Below are positions 45,332-56,031 of a stretch of DNA of 64,000 nt, piece after piece. The translations under genes and the position numbers were made by a program. This DNA comes from Cryptomeria japonica (lineage: Eukaryota; Streptophyta; Pinopsida; Cupressales; Cupressaceae): assembly GCF_030272615.1 (NCBI RefSeq), contig NC_081408.1, forward strand, positions 311,443,118 through 311,507,117, written 5' to 3'. Under the pieces are notes generated by a model that worked only from the letters and a program-made list of their open reading frames with translations, did no database searches and was not told where the DNA came from. Within the stretch, counting starts at the first letter, position 1, and the number at the start of each line of letters is the position of its first letter.

Positions 45332-46425
45332 GTGACAATTCATTGGCATCCTGAAGCAATTTAATTTTTGTAATAGATTTTGGGTAATTGGAACTTCGAA
45401 GATTTCAAAATATCTTAAGACAGAGGTGCCACGTGTCAAGAGCCTATCATTTTTGTCATTTTCCAGCTAGATAACCAATTAGTTTTAGAAGTATGCATTC
45501 CAAAAGAAGCTATGCTTTTCCCTCAAGTGCAATCTTGTATTTAGTGTAGCTTTTGGAGGGAATAGTTGTCAGGATAGGAATATTCTTCTAGGGAACTCTG
45601 AAGCTTGTTGCATCCAAAATTCTATAAAAGGATACCAGGACCTAGAAAGAGAACATAAAAAAATTTTTAGCGAAGCTCTGGCAAAATATATGTAAACTTT
45701 GTTTTTGACATTTTTAGTCATTCTTATATCTCTATAATCTTTGATGAGGGAATAATATACAATCAAAAAATATTTCAAGCTCAGATCTGTGTTGTCTTTA
45801 TGTTTGCATGCTGGTTTTCATTTTTAATTAGATAATCAAGGATTGTTTAGTTAAATGATTTGCAAGTCAATTAATGGGAATGTTTTATGTGTTTTTCTCG
45901 AGGAAAATTAAATATACTTAATTCATCTTCATTGATATCATTATATTCACATGAATTTGATGACTAGGTCTAGTACACATTGGAAGTCTGTGTATGTCAG
46001 GCATATACATGTTTAATAGATCAAAAATAGTGGTATGTATATGAATTATGTTGTTAGATTTTAGTCTATTTTTTGATGACTCTGATGCCTGGATAAGGCA
46101 CTGGTTTAAATTGCTAGTATTTGTGACATCTTTGTGCTCCCATATAATCAAAAAAAATGTTTCATTCATGTTTGGTTGCACTAAATTGAAGGAGTTTGCA
46201 GAAATTTGCACTGGCTGTCTATAAAACATCTTCTAGGTTGTGAGAAAAAAGTCACAATTAGGTTCACCCGCCTAAGCTTTGTAAAGCTTGAAGTGTACGA
46301 GGTTTTTTTTCCCTTGTAAACCTCATTGATGTTGTCTTGTTTCCTATTCTTGTTGTTCTCTTCTTGTGTAAACAAAGGTATAATTTGTGAAGAGAAAAAA
46401 AAGTAGTCAGAAATCGAGACCAACA
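45332..46425 (+). other. Right part of X: end of ORF and LTR-like terminus
   Basis: The X frame finishes in TGA at 45352-45354. About 1.07 kb of noncoding sequence follow: a TATA-like TCTATAAAAGG near 45624, then A/T-rich sequence, then a GGTTTTTTTTCCCTTGTAAACC segment near 46299-46322 that resembles the conserved LTR hairpin region of the copia LTRs. It ends ACCAACA. This is what a 3' LTR would look like, but I found no partner copy at the left end. The open frames on the minus strand here (45918-46639) look accidental. Confidence 0.55.
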
Positions 46426-46430
46426 ATGAG

Positions 46431-47571
46431 TAGTAATTATTATGACACTTATGCATATTGTATGAAGAGAGTTTCAAAGTGATTTTATCACATTGAGGTA
46501 ACGGTTTTTTGCCTTGGGAATGAGAAAGTATACTACATGTAATGCAAGCACGTGATAAGTTACTAAGTTCGATGAAGCAGTGGTCAAGGAGTGGTTGAGG
46601 CTTTCTTGAATGATGTGTAGGGATTGTTATGTAATCCAATGGTCACTACTTGAATTGACTTGTTTGTAATCTTTATGAGAATTAGATTTTTGTTGTGTTA
46701 CTGACCTAGTTGATTTGTTTATAAGGTTGATAACTTGTTTAAGTTTAAGTTTTTTGGCAAAGCTGAATTGAGTGTGTGGCTGTCAAACCTAATGATGTAT
46801 CTACAGTTTGAGTAAAGGTAGATAGGAGCATGAAAAGGATCTGAACAAACAAGTGAAGTGTCATTCAAACATATCAGTAAACTCCTCTTGTTTTCTAAAA
46901 ATTACAACAATTAAATCCCCTAACCGGGTAGGCTCTAACAAGCTTGGTGTTATTCAAATCCTCTAACAAGGTGATCCATTAGTTTGGATTCTAAATCCTT
47001 TACCAAGGTTACTCCTCATAGGGTATTACTTCTAACAAGGTATTATAGTCAATCCCTTAACCGAGTGGTCCCTAATAGGATATGTTCTTAACAAGACTTT
47101 TTGTAATTCTTGAACAGGCTTGGCTCCTAACAGAGCAAACTTTAGAAGAGTTCAAAATTCTTGTGAGTTCCATCTCACCATGGTTCTTCCCATTTGGGTT
47201 TCCACATCAAAAATATTGTGTCAAGTTGTGAAAGTTTTTGTGGTTATGTTTTATTATGGTTGATTTGATTAACTACTTATTCCACTTTGACAAGTCATGA
47301 TAACCGACAGCATTATGAAATGAAGTATTACTTATGTTAGTAAAAGTATTAGGATGGTTATGAGTTTCAAGTTGTTTACCATTATCTATTGTAACAGTCA
47401 ACCGGTTTAGCTTGACAGTTTTAATCTTGACAATGCTATTGCATTGATAGTTCTAAGTTTACTTGAGAGATTGATTTTGATATTGGTGAAAGTTTATCAA
47501 TTTTTCTAACTAATTATTCACCCCCCCCTCTCATTAGCTGACCGCATCCTTGTTCTTTCATCATACCATCA
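46431..47571 (+). repeat. 3' LTR of C, remaining 1,141 bp
   Basis: It resumes after the right ATGAG duplication and matches 28370-29489 of the 5' LTR, including the CTAACC-type array (46910-47130), the hairpin motif (47180-47215) and a run of 8 C at 47521. It ends CATACCATCA and is followed by TTCCT. Confidence 0.93.
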
Positions 47572-48411
47572 TTCCTTCTGATACCAAATGTATGCTTTCC
47601 TAAGCAGGTAACTCTCCCTTTTTGTAGACAACACTCCTAGTGGTCCAGTTGTGATTTCAATTGCATAGCCACTGAAATATCTCACAACCCCGGACACTTC
47701 CAAAAACAAAATCATACCGGTACAACCATAGACATTTTCACTCCCCTATGTCTAGCAAGTCTGATACAAATTAGAAAACATGGCTGTCAACTCCCCCTAA
47801 GTCATACATCTCAAGTTCTCATTGTTTGTCAGGTTCAAAACTGGAGCTCCAGTCTGCACCATATACCAGTTGAGTTGTGCATATGTGATCAATCAGATGA
47901 TCTAACAACTCTATTATATCCATCACAACATATGACATGACCCTAGATGTACACAATGCCATACTATATCATTATCATCCCATAAATCAAACTAATTAGC
48001 CCACAAAGGATGCATGAATGTATGATCAACAACTAGGCCAACAAATGTCATTCAGGTCGTCATCAACACCACTTGAGACATAAACTCCTCATTCCATGCT
48101 ACCAGAGTTAATGCAATGATCCTGAACCTTATTGTCTTACATAACATATAAATACTTGTTAGTATACATACCAATAACATACTGCACATATCGATTTCTT
48201 GCACCGGTCCATCATCACTACCAGAGCACCTTTGTCTAACTCCTATCTTCTTGTGTCAATTTACATCTAATCTCAATTACTAATTTTCCATCCATTGACA
48301 TATATAGAAATGATCCATCTTTCATCTGTAGGAGTGTAGTCAAGGTAGCCACTACACACACTTATCTTCTCAATTCCTTCCTCCATACCATCAACAATCT
48401 GTTCTTCCATG
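47572..48411 (-). other. Element H, middle piece, noncoding
   Basis: About 840 bases between C and E. It reads as the continuation of the 27651-28104 flank: removing C leaves an unbroken join at TTCCT. Removing E joins it to the H gag region at CCATG. It has CTGATACCAAATG near its left end, which resembles a primer-site complement, and no protein frame I trust. ACCGGT words occur at about 47717 and 48213. Confidence 0.5.
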
Positions 48412-50018
48412 TGTTAGGTTAATGATGAACCACAACTACCAAACCGGGGGGGTGAATCAGTACAAACACAAATACAGTCAAAAACTGGTTTGACAGCAAA
48501 TGTTCCAAATGACTGGCAAATAGGGATACTAGTAAAGCAAAGTGCAACTGGTAACATCCAGTATAGCTCAATCAGTCATGAACCAGTCACTCAATAAGCT
48601 TTCCTCTTAGCTCAATACTATAGTATCATTATATTCTTATGCATAAACCAGTAAAATTGACCATCAGATCTTCACAACAATGAGTTCAATATGTTTTATA
48701 GATAGGCATAAAACATAGAACCTTCATGTGCTTAACAGGTAAAACAAAGCATCATAAGATAGAAGCATTTCACATGACACACATATTTTTCACGTGGAAA
48801 CCCAACTAGGAAAAACCACGGTGGGGATGAATACCCAAAAGCTGCTTTTTGAACTCTTTAGAAGTCCACTCTGTTAGGAGCCTTGTCCGGTTAAGGACAT
48901 TACAATAGGTTCTGGTAGGAACCAATCCTATTAAGGATCACCTGGTTAAGGGATACCCGATTAAGGGTTAAACCCGGTAGGGTCACCTTGTTAGATGATT
49001 TCAAGAACTCAATAGCTAAAAGGATCTCCTAAGCTTCTCTAGCTTCTCAAAACTCATTAGCCTCGAGTTACCTGATTAAGGGATTTGAAACAAGCTGGTT
49101 AAGACCACCCAATTTAAGGGATTTTGAATCAAGCTAGTTAAGGCTACCCTATTAGGGGATTTTACAACTGTTGAAGTGGTTAGAGATCAACAGGTATTAC
49201 AATGATCTATTAACAACACTTAATGCTAATGCAGATCCATTTAGGCTCCTCTTTTCCTTCTGCACATTCACTTTGCAGGTATCTCTTCTCTCCTTTGGTC
49301 TGGCAAGAATCACGTATCACTTTCCTTAGATACACACTCACAACTTTTTCCAACAACCTCAGAAGGAAACCCAACATCGACCTTATAAGAAACATACAGG
49401 TCGGTAGCAAAAACCCTAAACCCTAAACCTGTTGGGTTAAGCAATTCAAACGGTTCGATCTTGACCATTGAATCATGCTACATTAAATGCAACAATCTTG
49501 AATCGATCTCAAGATATTCTCCATCGTCCATTATCCATCATTTTCATGGTGGCTGATAACCCATCACACGTTATCACCATTTGACAGACTTCGCACATTC
49601 CTGAGGTAGATAGGAATAGTCATCTTCATGCAAGATCCTTCATGCACACAGAGCTTACGTGGCAACACGATCTGTCCTTCATCATACTGCTAACTCATCA
49701 CACAAAGATCATCGATTGAGTCACACAGACTTGAGGTACACCAACCAAAAACCCCGAAGTGGAAGCTACCTACTAACCGGTAGTCATACAATGCTTCCAT
49801 GTGCCAGTTCCCATAACTACAGCCGGTTCACCTTGAACAAATATGCTGCTTCACTTTGGCATATAAACCGGTTCATACATATGTTGGTTCCTCTCTCTTC
49901 ACTTATCACATGTGCCGGTTCACACTATGTCCCATATTGACATCAATGACAACATACAATATCATTATGTCTTCATGCCGGTTTACATAATGCCATGCCA
50001 GTTCACATAATGCCAACA
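48412..50018 (-). repeat. 3' LTR of E (1,607 bp)
   Basis: In plus-strand reading it starts TGTTAGGTTAATGATG and ends ATAATGCCAACA. It carries a run of 7 G (about 48446), the inverse hairpin motif TTTTTCACGTGGAAACCC (48789-48806), the inverse CTAACC-type array (48880-49160), a doubled CCCTAAA (49408-49424) and several ACCGGTT words near 49770-49925. Confidence 0.93.
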
Positions 50019-50033
50019 ATCTCCCCCTTTGGT
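50019..50033 (-). promoter_or_regulatory. Polypurine tract of E
   Basis: On the minus strand CCAAAGGGGGAGATT lies right before the LTR start TGTTGGCATTATG. A second purine motif, TTGTCAAAGGGGAG, is at about 50115-50130, and CCTCAGGGGGAGTAGCAT at about 50169-50186. Confidence 0.88.
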
Positions 50034-50260
50034 ATTGATGGCAATATACAAAAGATATCTTCTCTGCTTCACATCTTCTCCCCATTTTCTACAGATATCT
50101 TTTCGCTTCACTCCTTCTCCCCTTTGACAATAATACCAAAGTGGAGGTATAATCATCACTGTTCCATTATGCTACTCCCCCTGAGGAGTGGCATCCTTCA
50201 ACACACCAATCAATCAAAACTTTGTCTTTCTAGTACCTGACTGATGTGGAACAATCCCTT

Positions 50261-53200
50261 TTAGTTCACCTCTTGAAGGGGTAATACCCCTAATTCACCT
50301 CTCAAATGCACAAAAGTTGTCTTTGGGAGAGGCTTGGTGAATATGTCTGCTAACTGTTCCTTACTGGACACATGCTCTAGTGCTATTTCTTTATTCTGAA
50401 CCTTTTCCCTCAAGAAATGATACTTAAGCTCAAAATGCTTGGTTCTAGAATGTAAAACCGGATTCTTTGATATATTGATAGCACTTGTGTTATCACAAAA
50501 TATACTTACTAGTTTAGATACAGGGATCTTGAAGCCTTCTAGTACATGCTTCATCTAGATTGTCTGAGTGTAGTTCATGAAAGCTGCAACATACTCCACT
50601 TCCGCTGTAGACTGAGAGATACAACTCTTCTTTTTACTCATCCATGAGACCAGTCTACCACCAAGAAAGAATGCACCACCGGTTGTGCTCTTCTAGTCAT
50701 CCACATTACCAGCCCAATCAGCATCTGTGAACACTTTCAGATTGAAATTATTGTTGTATGGGTACCACAATCCATAGTCAACTATTCCCTTCATATACCT
50801 AAGAATCCACTTGACTGCAATCAAGTGAGATTCTCTTGGACTCTTCTAGAACCTTGCAGTGATGCCAACTGCATGTGCAATATCCGGTCTGCTATGCACT
50901 ACATAATGCAACTTACCAATCATTGACCAGTATTCCTTCTCATCAACTAGTGCGAAATCATCCTCCTTTGTCAATTTGCAACCGGTCACCATCGGTGTAC
51001 CAACCGGTTTGCTGTCTTCCATGCCAAAAGTCTTCAACACCTCTTTGACATATTTGGACTGAGTGATGAAGATTCCATCTTCCATCTGTTGGATCTGCAG
51101 TCCAATGAAGAACTTAATCTCCCCTATGAGTGACATCTCAAACTCTTTCTTCATCTCATCAGCAAACTCATGACTCATCTTGTCATCTCCACCAAAGATG
51201 ATGTCATCAATAAAAACTTCATAGATCAGAATCTGATTTGCTTCAGACTTCAAGTAGATATTTCTATCTTCACTTGTTCTCTCAAATCCAATTTTCACAA
51301 GATGGGAATGTAGGCACTCATACCATGCCTTAGGTACTTGCTTTAGACCATATAATGCTTTATGTAGCCTACATACCATGTCACTGTCTTCAGATAGGGT
51401 AAACCCATCTAGTTGCTCAATATACACCTCCTCTTCAAGTACACCATTTAGGAATGCAGATTTTACATCCATTTGATATACCTTGACTCTCTTAAAAGCT
51501 GCATATGCAAGAAGCATACGAACTCCTTCCAATCTGGCTACAGGAGCAAAGGTTTCCCCATAGTCTTCACCTTCTTCTTGAGCATATCCTTTGCATACCA
51601 GTCTGGCTTTATTCCTAATCACTGAGCCATCCTCATTCAACTTATTTCTAAACACCCATTTGGTGCCAATGACATTTTTATGCTCTGGTCTGGGTACTAA
51701 GGACCATGTACCATTTTTCTCTATCTGGTCAAGTTCTTCTTCCATTTCCTTGATCCAGTCTTCATCTTTATGAGCCTCTTTGATTGACTTAGGCTCAAAT
51801 TCAGAGATCATACATGAGTTTTCTCTGATCTTTCTTCTGGTAAGGATTCCTGCATCCTTATCACCTATGATCTGCTTAGGATCATGATTCAACTTGACAT
51901 ACTAAGGAATGGTTTTAACTGGTTCTTCTTATTTTTCTTCTTCATCCTCATCTTCATTAGTATCACCATTCACCGGTTCAGGAACACTACTACTAGTACT
52001 TGGTTGACTAACAAATGGTTCCTAGAAGGTTGCAACCAGTTCATTTACAACTTGCTCACTACCGGTTTCCTCAATCTTCTCAGAGGATTCATCAACTCTT
52101 ACATTGATGCTTTCCATAATTCTATGAGTCCTATTGTTGTAGCACTTGAAAGCTTTACTCTTCGTGGAATATCCTAGAAATATTCCTTCATCACATTTAG
52201 CTTCAAATTTGCCTTGATGTTCACTCCTCTTGATGTAACATTTGCTACCAAAAACCTTAAAGTAGTTAACCACAGGTGTCTTACTAGTCCAATACTAATA
52301 AGGAGTTTTGTCCTTACCCTTTTTGATGAGTACCCGGTTCATTATGTAGACTGCAGTGCTCACCGCTTCTCTCCAAAAGGTGTGAGCAACCTTTCCTTGG
52401 ATCAACATGGTTCTAACTACTTCAACCACAATCTGATTATTCCTCTCTGCTAGGCCATTCTGCTATGGAGTCCAGGGGGCAGACAGCTGTCTCTTGATGC
52501 CAAATTCTTCACAATACTTGTTGAATTCACTGGAAGTGAATTCCCCTCATTGATCAGTTCTAAGACATTTGATCATTTTACCGCTTTCCTTCTCCACTAA
52601 TGCTCTGAAAGCTTTGAATTTCCCAAAAGCTTCAGACTTGTCTTTCAAGAATGTGACCCACATCATTCTTGAGCACTCATCAGTGAGAATCATGAAGTAC
52701 CTATCACCCTGCACACTTCTAGTTTTCATAAGACCACATAAATCAGTATGCACAAGATCAAGCAAATTGTCAGTAGTGAAAGATTTACCTTTAAAGGTTG
52801 AGGAAGACATTTTCGCCAATTGATATTCTCTACACAAGGTATTACCTGGTTTGCTCAGCACCGACAACCCTCTAACTGCCTTGATCCTACTAGCCTTCAC
52901 AATGTTATCAAAGTTCACATGGCAAAATCTCCTATGCCATATCCAGCTATCATCAAGCTTAGCCATAAGACATGGACTTATATTTGCATTCAGATGAAAT
53001 AGGTTACCTTTAGTCTTCATGTCGGTGGCTACCAATTTACCAACTTTACCTTTGATTCTGCAAACTCCATTCTTGAATTGCAGAGTGAGACCACTGTCAT
53101 TTAGCTAGGCAACACTTAGAAGGTTGTGTCTAAGATCATCAACCCAATACACATTGTTAGCACTACTCTTTCCATTCAAAGAGATGGACCCTCTACCTTT

Positions 53201-54352
53201 GAACATGCATGGTGCATCATTGCCAAAGCAAACCACACCACCATCATACTCCTCTAAGGATAGAAACTTGCTCCGGTCACCAGTCATATGGTGAGAACAA
53301 CCACTATCAATGATCCACTCATTGGAATCATCAAGCCAGGAGACAAGAGACTTCTTATTTGCCACATATTCCTTTATAGCAACAAACACAATGTCTTCAT
53401 TCTCTTCATCTTCTGATTCCTCATCTATGACACCTTCATCAACTGCCACAAAACAATTTCTCTGGTTTCCTCCTTTGAATTTCTTGAACCTTTCTGGTTT
53501 ATCCTTGTTGTCACTATTAGGATAGTTCATAGTAATATGTCCTATCCAGTTATAGGAGAAACATTTCAAAGGAAGCTTACCTTTGTATTTACCAGTCCCT
53601 TTTGGAAATCTCTTGGCAAGAAGAGCTTCAAATTCCATCAGAAACTCTTCATCCTTCATTTCTCTATTCTGATTAGGTTCCCCACTAGTGCTAGCCTCTT
53701 TTCCTTTTCTGGATGGTATAGTAGAAGCTTTAAAAGCTGATTCTATATTTTGAACACTACCATCAAAACTATTCAGCTCATAGGCTATCAACTTGGCTAT
53801 GATGGAATCCAAGGATGCCTTAGACTTGTCTATTGATCTCAGCTCCTGAATAGCAGCAACCCTTATTGCATAGATCAGCAACAGGGATCTCAGGACTTTG
53901 CTTACCACAGTGGAATCTTCTATTTTGCCACCTATACTCTTTATTTCTCCAACAACTATTTTGATTCTTATTCCATACTGCTGAATGGTCTCTCCTTCAA
54001 CCATCCGCATGTCTTCAAACTTTCCTCTCAAGCTCTCTTCCTTGGCCTATTTTACATGCTCATCACCACCATAGATATTTTCAACAGCATCCCATACCTC
54101 TTTGGAATTTGCCTTGTCCTAAACATCAATAAATTCAATGTTAGATAGGCTACTAATGAGTGCTTACATGACTTGCCCATTTTCTTGTATCTCTCTCTTT
54201 TGGTCATCGATGAGAGTACCGGTAGGAACAACATATACATTTTCAACATAACTCCAGTGTTGAACACCCATGCTTTTGATGAATATCTTCATCCTATCTT
54301 TCCATTTACCAAAATTTTCCCTATTAAACTTTGGACCTTCCCTCTTCATCAT
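50261..54352 (-). pseudogene. Copia gag-pol of E, full length, one frame
   Basis: On the minus strand the frame begins at ATG 54352 (MMKREGPKFNRENFGKW) and keeps one phase for 1,364 codons to TAA at 50261. In order: gag, zinc-knuckle relic CFSYNWIGHITMNYPN (about 53530), protease DSG near 53303, integrase zinc region (WHRRFCHVNFD, then CREY where the last Cys is Tyr) and core (52280-52950), acidic linker, RT with FIDD at 51203-51214, and RNase H (STAEVEYVAAFMN, CDNTSAINISKNP), ending GELGVLPLQEVN. More than ten in-frame stops, mostly TAG, break it: near the gag start, at the protease-integrase join (53102-53104), in integrase and in RNase H. No frameshift is seen. Confidence 0.94.
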
Positions 54353-54405
54353 TTGACTAGGATCTTTTCCTCAAGCGGTTGAGCTTACAACACAGAGGAC
54401 CTAGA

Positions 54406-54421
54406 GTGCTCTGATACCAAT
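54406..54421 (-). promoter_or_regulatory. Primer binding site of E
   Basis: On the minus strand ATTGGTATCAGAGCAC follows the 5' LTR. It contains the exact complement of the initiator tRNA-Met 3' end (TGGTATCAGAGC), the best-preserved primer site in the window. Confidence 0.95.
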
Positions 54422-56026
54422 TGATAGGTCAATGATGAACCACAACTACCAGACCGGTACTGAGAGGGGGGGGGTGAATTAGTACAAATACAAATACAGT
54501 CAAAAACTAGTTTGACAACAAATGTTCCAAATGACTGGCAAATAGGGATACCAGTAAAGAAGAGTGCAACTGGTAACACCCAATATAGCTCAACCAGTCA
54601 TGAATCGGTCACTCAATAAGCTTTCCTCTTAGCTCAATACTATAGTATCATTATATTCTTATGCATAAACTAGTAAACTTGACCATCAAATCTTCACAAC
54701 AATGAGTTCAATATGTTTTATAGATAGGCATAAAACATAGAACCTTCATGTGCTTAACAGGTAAAACAAAGCATCACAAGATAGAAGCATTCCACATGAC
54801 ACACATATTTTTCACATGGAAACCCAACTAGGAAAAACCATGGTGGGGATGAATACCCACAAGCTACTTTTTGAACTCTTTAGAAGTTCACTCTGTTAGT
54901 AGCCTTGTCTGGTTAAGGACATTACAATAGGTTTTAGTAGGAACCAATCCTGTTAAGGATCACCCGGTTAAGGGTTAAACCCAGTAGGGTCACCTTGTTA
55001 GAGGATTTCAAGAACTCAATAGCTGAAAGGATCTCCTAAGCTTCTCTAGCTTCTCAGAACTCATTAGCCTCGAGTTACCCAATTAAGGGATTTGAAACAA
55101 GCCGGTTAAGACCACCCAATTTAAGGGATTTTGAATCAAGCCAGTTAAGGCTACCTTGTTAGGGGATTTTACAACTGTTGAAGTGGCTAGAGATCAAGAG
55201 GTATTACAATTATCTATTAACAACACTTAATGCTAATGTAGATCTGTTTAGGCTCCTCTTTTCCTTCTGCACATTCACTTTGTAGGTATCTCTTCTGTCC
55301 TTTGGTCTGGCAAGAATCATGTATCACTTTCCTTGGATACACACTCACAACTTTTGCCAACAACCTCAGAAGGAAACCCAACATCGACCTTATAGGAAAC
55401 ATACAGGTTGGTAGCAAAAACCCTAAACCCTAAACCTGTTGGGTTAAGCAATTCAAACAATTTGATCTTGACCGTTGAATCATGCTGCATTAAATGCAAC
55501 AATCTTGAATTGATCTCAAGATATTCTCCATCATCCATTATCCACCATTTTCATGGTGGCTGATAACCTATCACGCATTATCACCATTTGACAGACTTCA
55601 CACATTCCCAAGGTAGATAGGAATAGTCATCTTCATGCAAGATCCTTCATGCACACAGAGCTTACGTGGCAACACAATCTGTCCTTCATCATACTGCTAA
55701 CTCATCACAGAAAGATCACCGATTGAGTCACACAGACTTGAGGTACACCAACTGGAAACCCCAAAGTGGAAGCTACCTACCAACCAGTAGTCATACAATG
55801 CTTCCATGTGTCAGTTTGCATAACTACATGCTGGTTCACCTTGAACAAATATGCCACTTCACTTTGGCATATAAACCAGTTCATACATATGTCGCTTCCT
55901 CTCTCTTCACTTATCACATGTGCCAGTTCACACTATGTCCCATATTGACATCAATGACAACATACAATATCATTATGTCTTCATGTCGGTTTACATAATG
56001 GCATGTCGGTTCACATAATGCCAACA
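54422..56026 (-). repeat. 5' LTR of E (1,605 bp)
   Basis: It starts TGATAGGTCAATGATG and ends ATAATGCCAACA in plus-strand reading. It matches 48412-50018, with frequent differences of the C/T and G/A kind, often inside ACCGG words. The G run is 9 long, against 7 in the partner. Confidence 0.93.
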
Positions 56027-56031
56027 CCATG

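Larger units (their letters stand above)
32307..46425 (+). mobile_element. Element X: TG...CA insertion carrying an unknown long ORF
   Basis: The C LTR is interrupted by a 14.1 kb insert that starts TGTTATCAG and ends ACCAACA. Perfect 5 bp duplications ATGAG flank it (32302-32306 and 46426-46430). TG...CA ends and a 5 bp duplication are the marks of an LTR retrotransposon. After removing the nested element D, X is about 5.75 kb: a 1.07 kb leader with three diverged tandem repeats, one long frame (33377-45354), and a 1.07 kb right part with a TATA-like box. I could not find a matching LTR pair or a primer site by eye. It is probably non-autonomous. Confidence 0.85.
28105..47571 (+). mobile_element. 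Copia element C, internally deleted
   Basis: This Ty1/copia element has perfect 5 bp target duplications TTCCT (28100-28104 and 47572-47576), a 5' LTR (28105-29489), a primer site, a shortened coding region (29563 to about 31680), a polypurine tract and a 3' LTR. Element X splits the 3' LTR into 32061-32306 and 46431-47571. Most of gag, all of protease and most of integrase are missing, so it could not have moved without help if the deletion predates insertion. It is the same family as A. Confidence 0.93.
48412..56026 (-). mobile_element. Copia element E, complete, minus strand
   Basis: This 7.6 kb Ty1/copia element has perfect duplications CCATG (48407-48411 and 56027-56031), LTRs of 1,607 and 1,605 bp, a primer site, a full-length gag-pol frame and a polypurine tract. 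It is inserted in element H. It is closest to B in coding sequence. The LTRs are very alike by eye, so it is one of the younger elements here, although already disabled by stops. Confidence 0.95.

Noticed and set aside
45918-46639. Minus-strand frames of 103 and 152 codons across the X to C boundary
   Set aside because: One crosses the element boundary and duplication at 46425, so it cannot be a gene of either element.
47572-47600. CTGATACCAAATG considered as a second primer site marking another LTR
   Set aside because: The neighbouring bases do not begin with a clear LTR terminus and no partner LTR is visible; left as unassigned H sequence.
49659-50240. Plus-strand frames in the E LTR, repeated at 55666-55998
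   Set aside because: They lie in both LTRs on the strand opposite to transcription of E and show no known domain.
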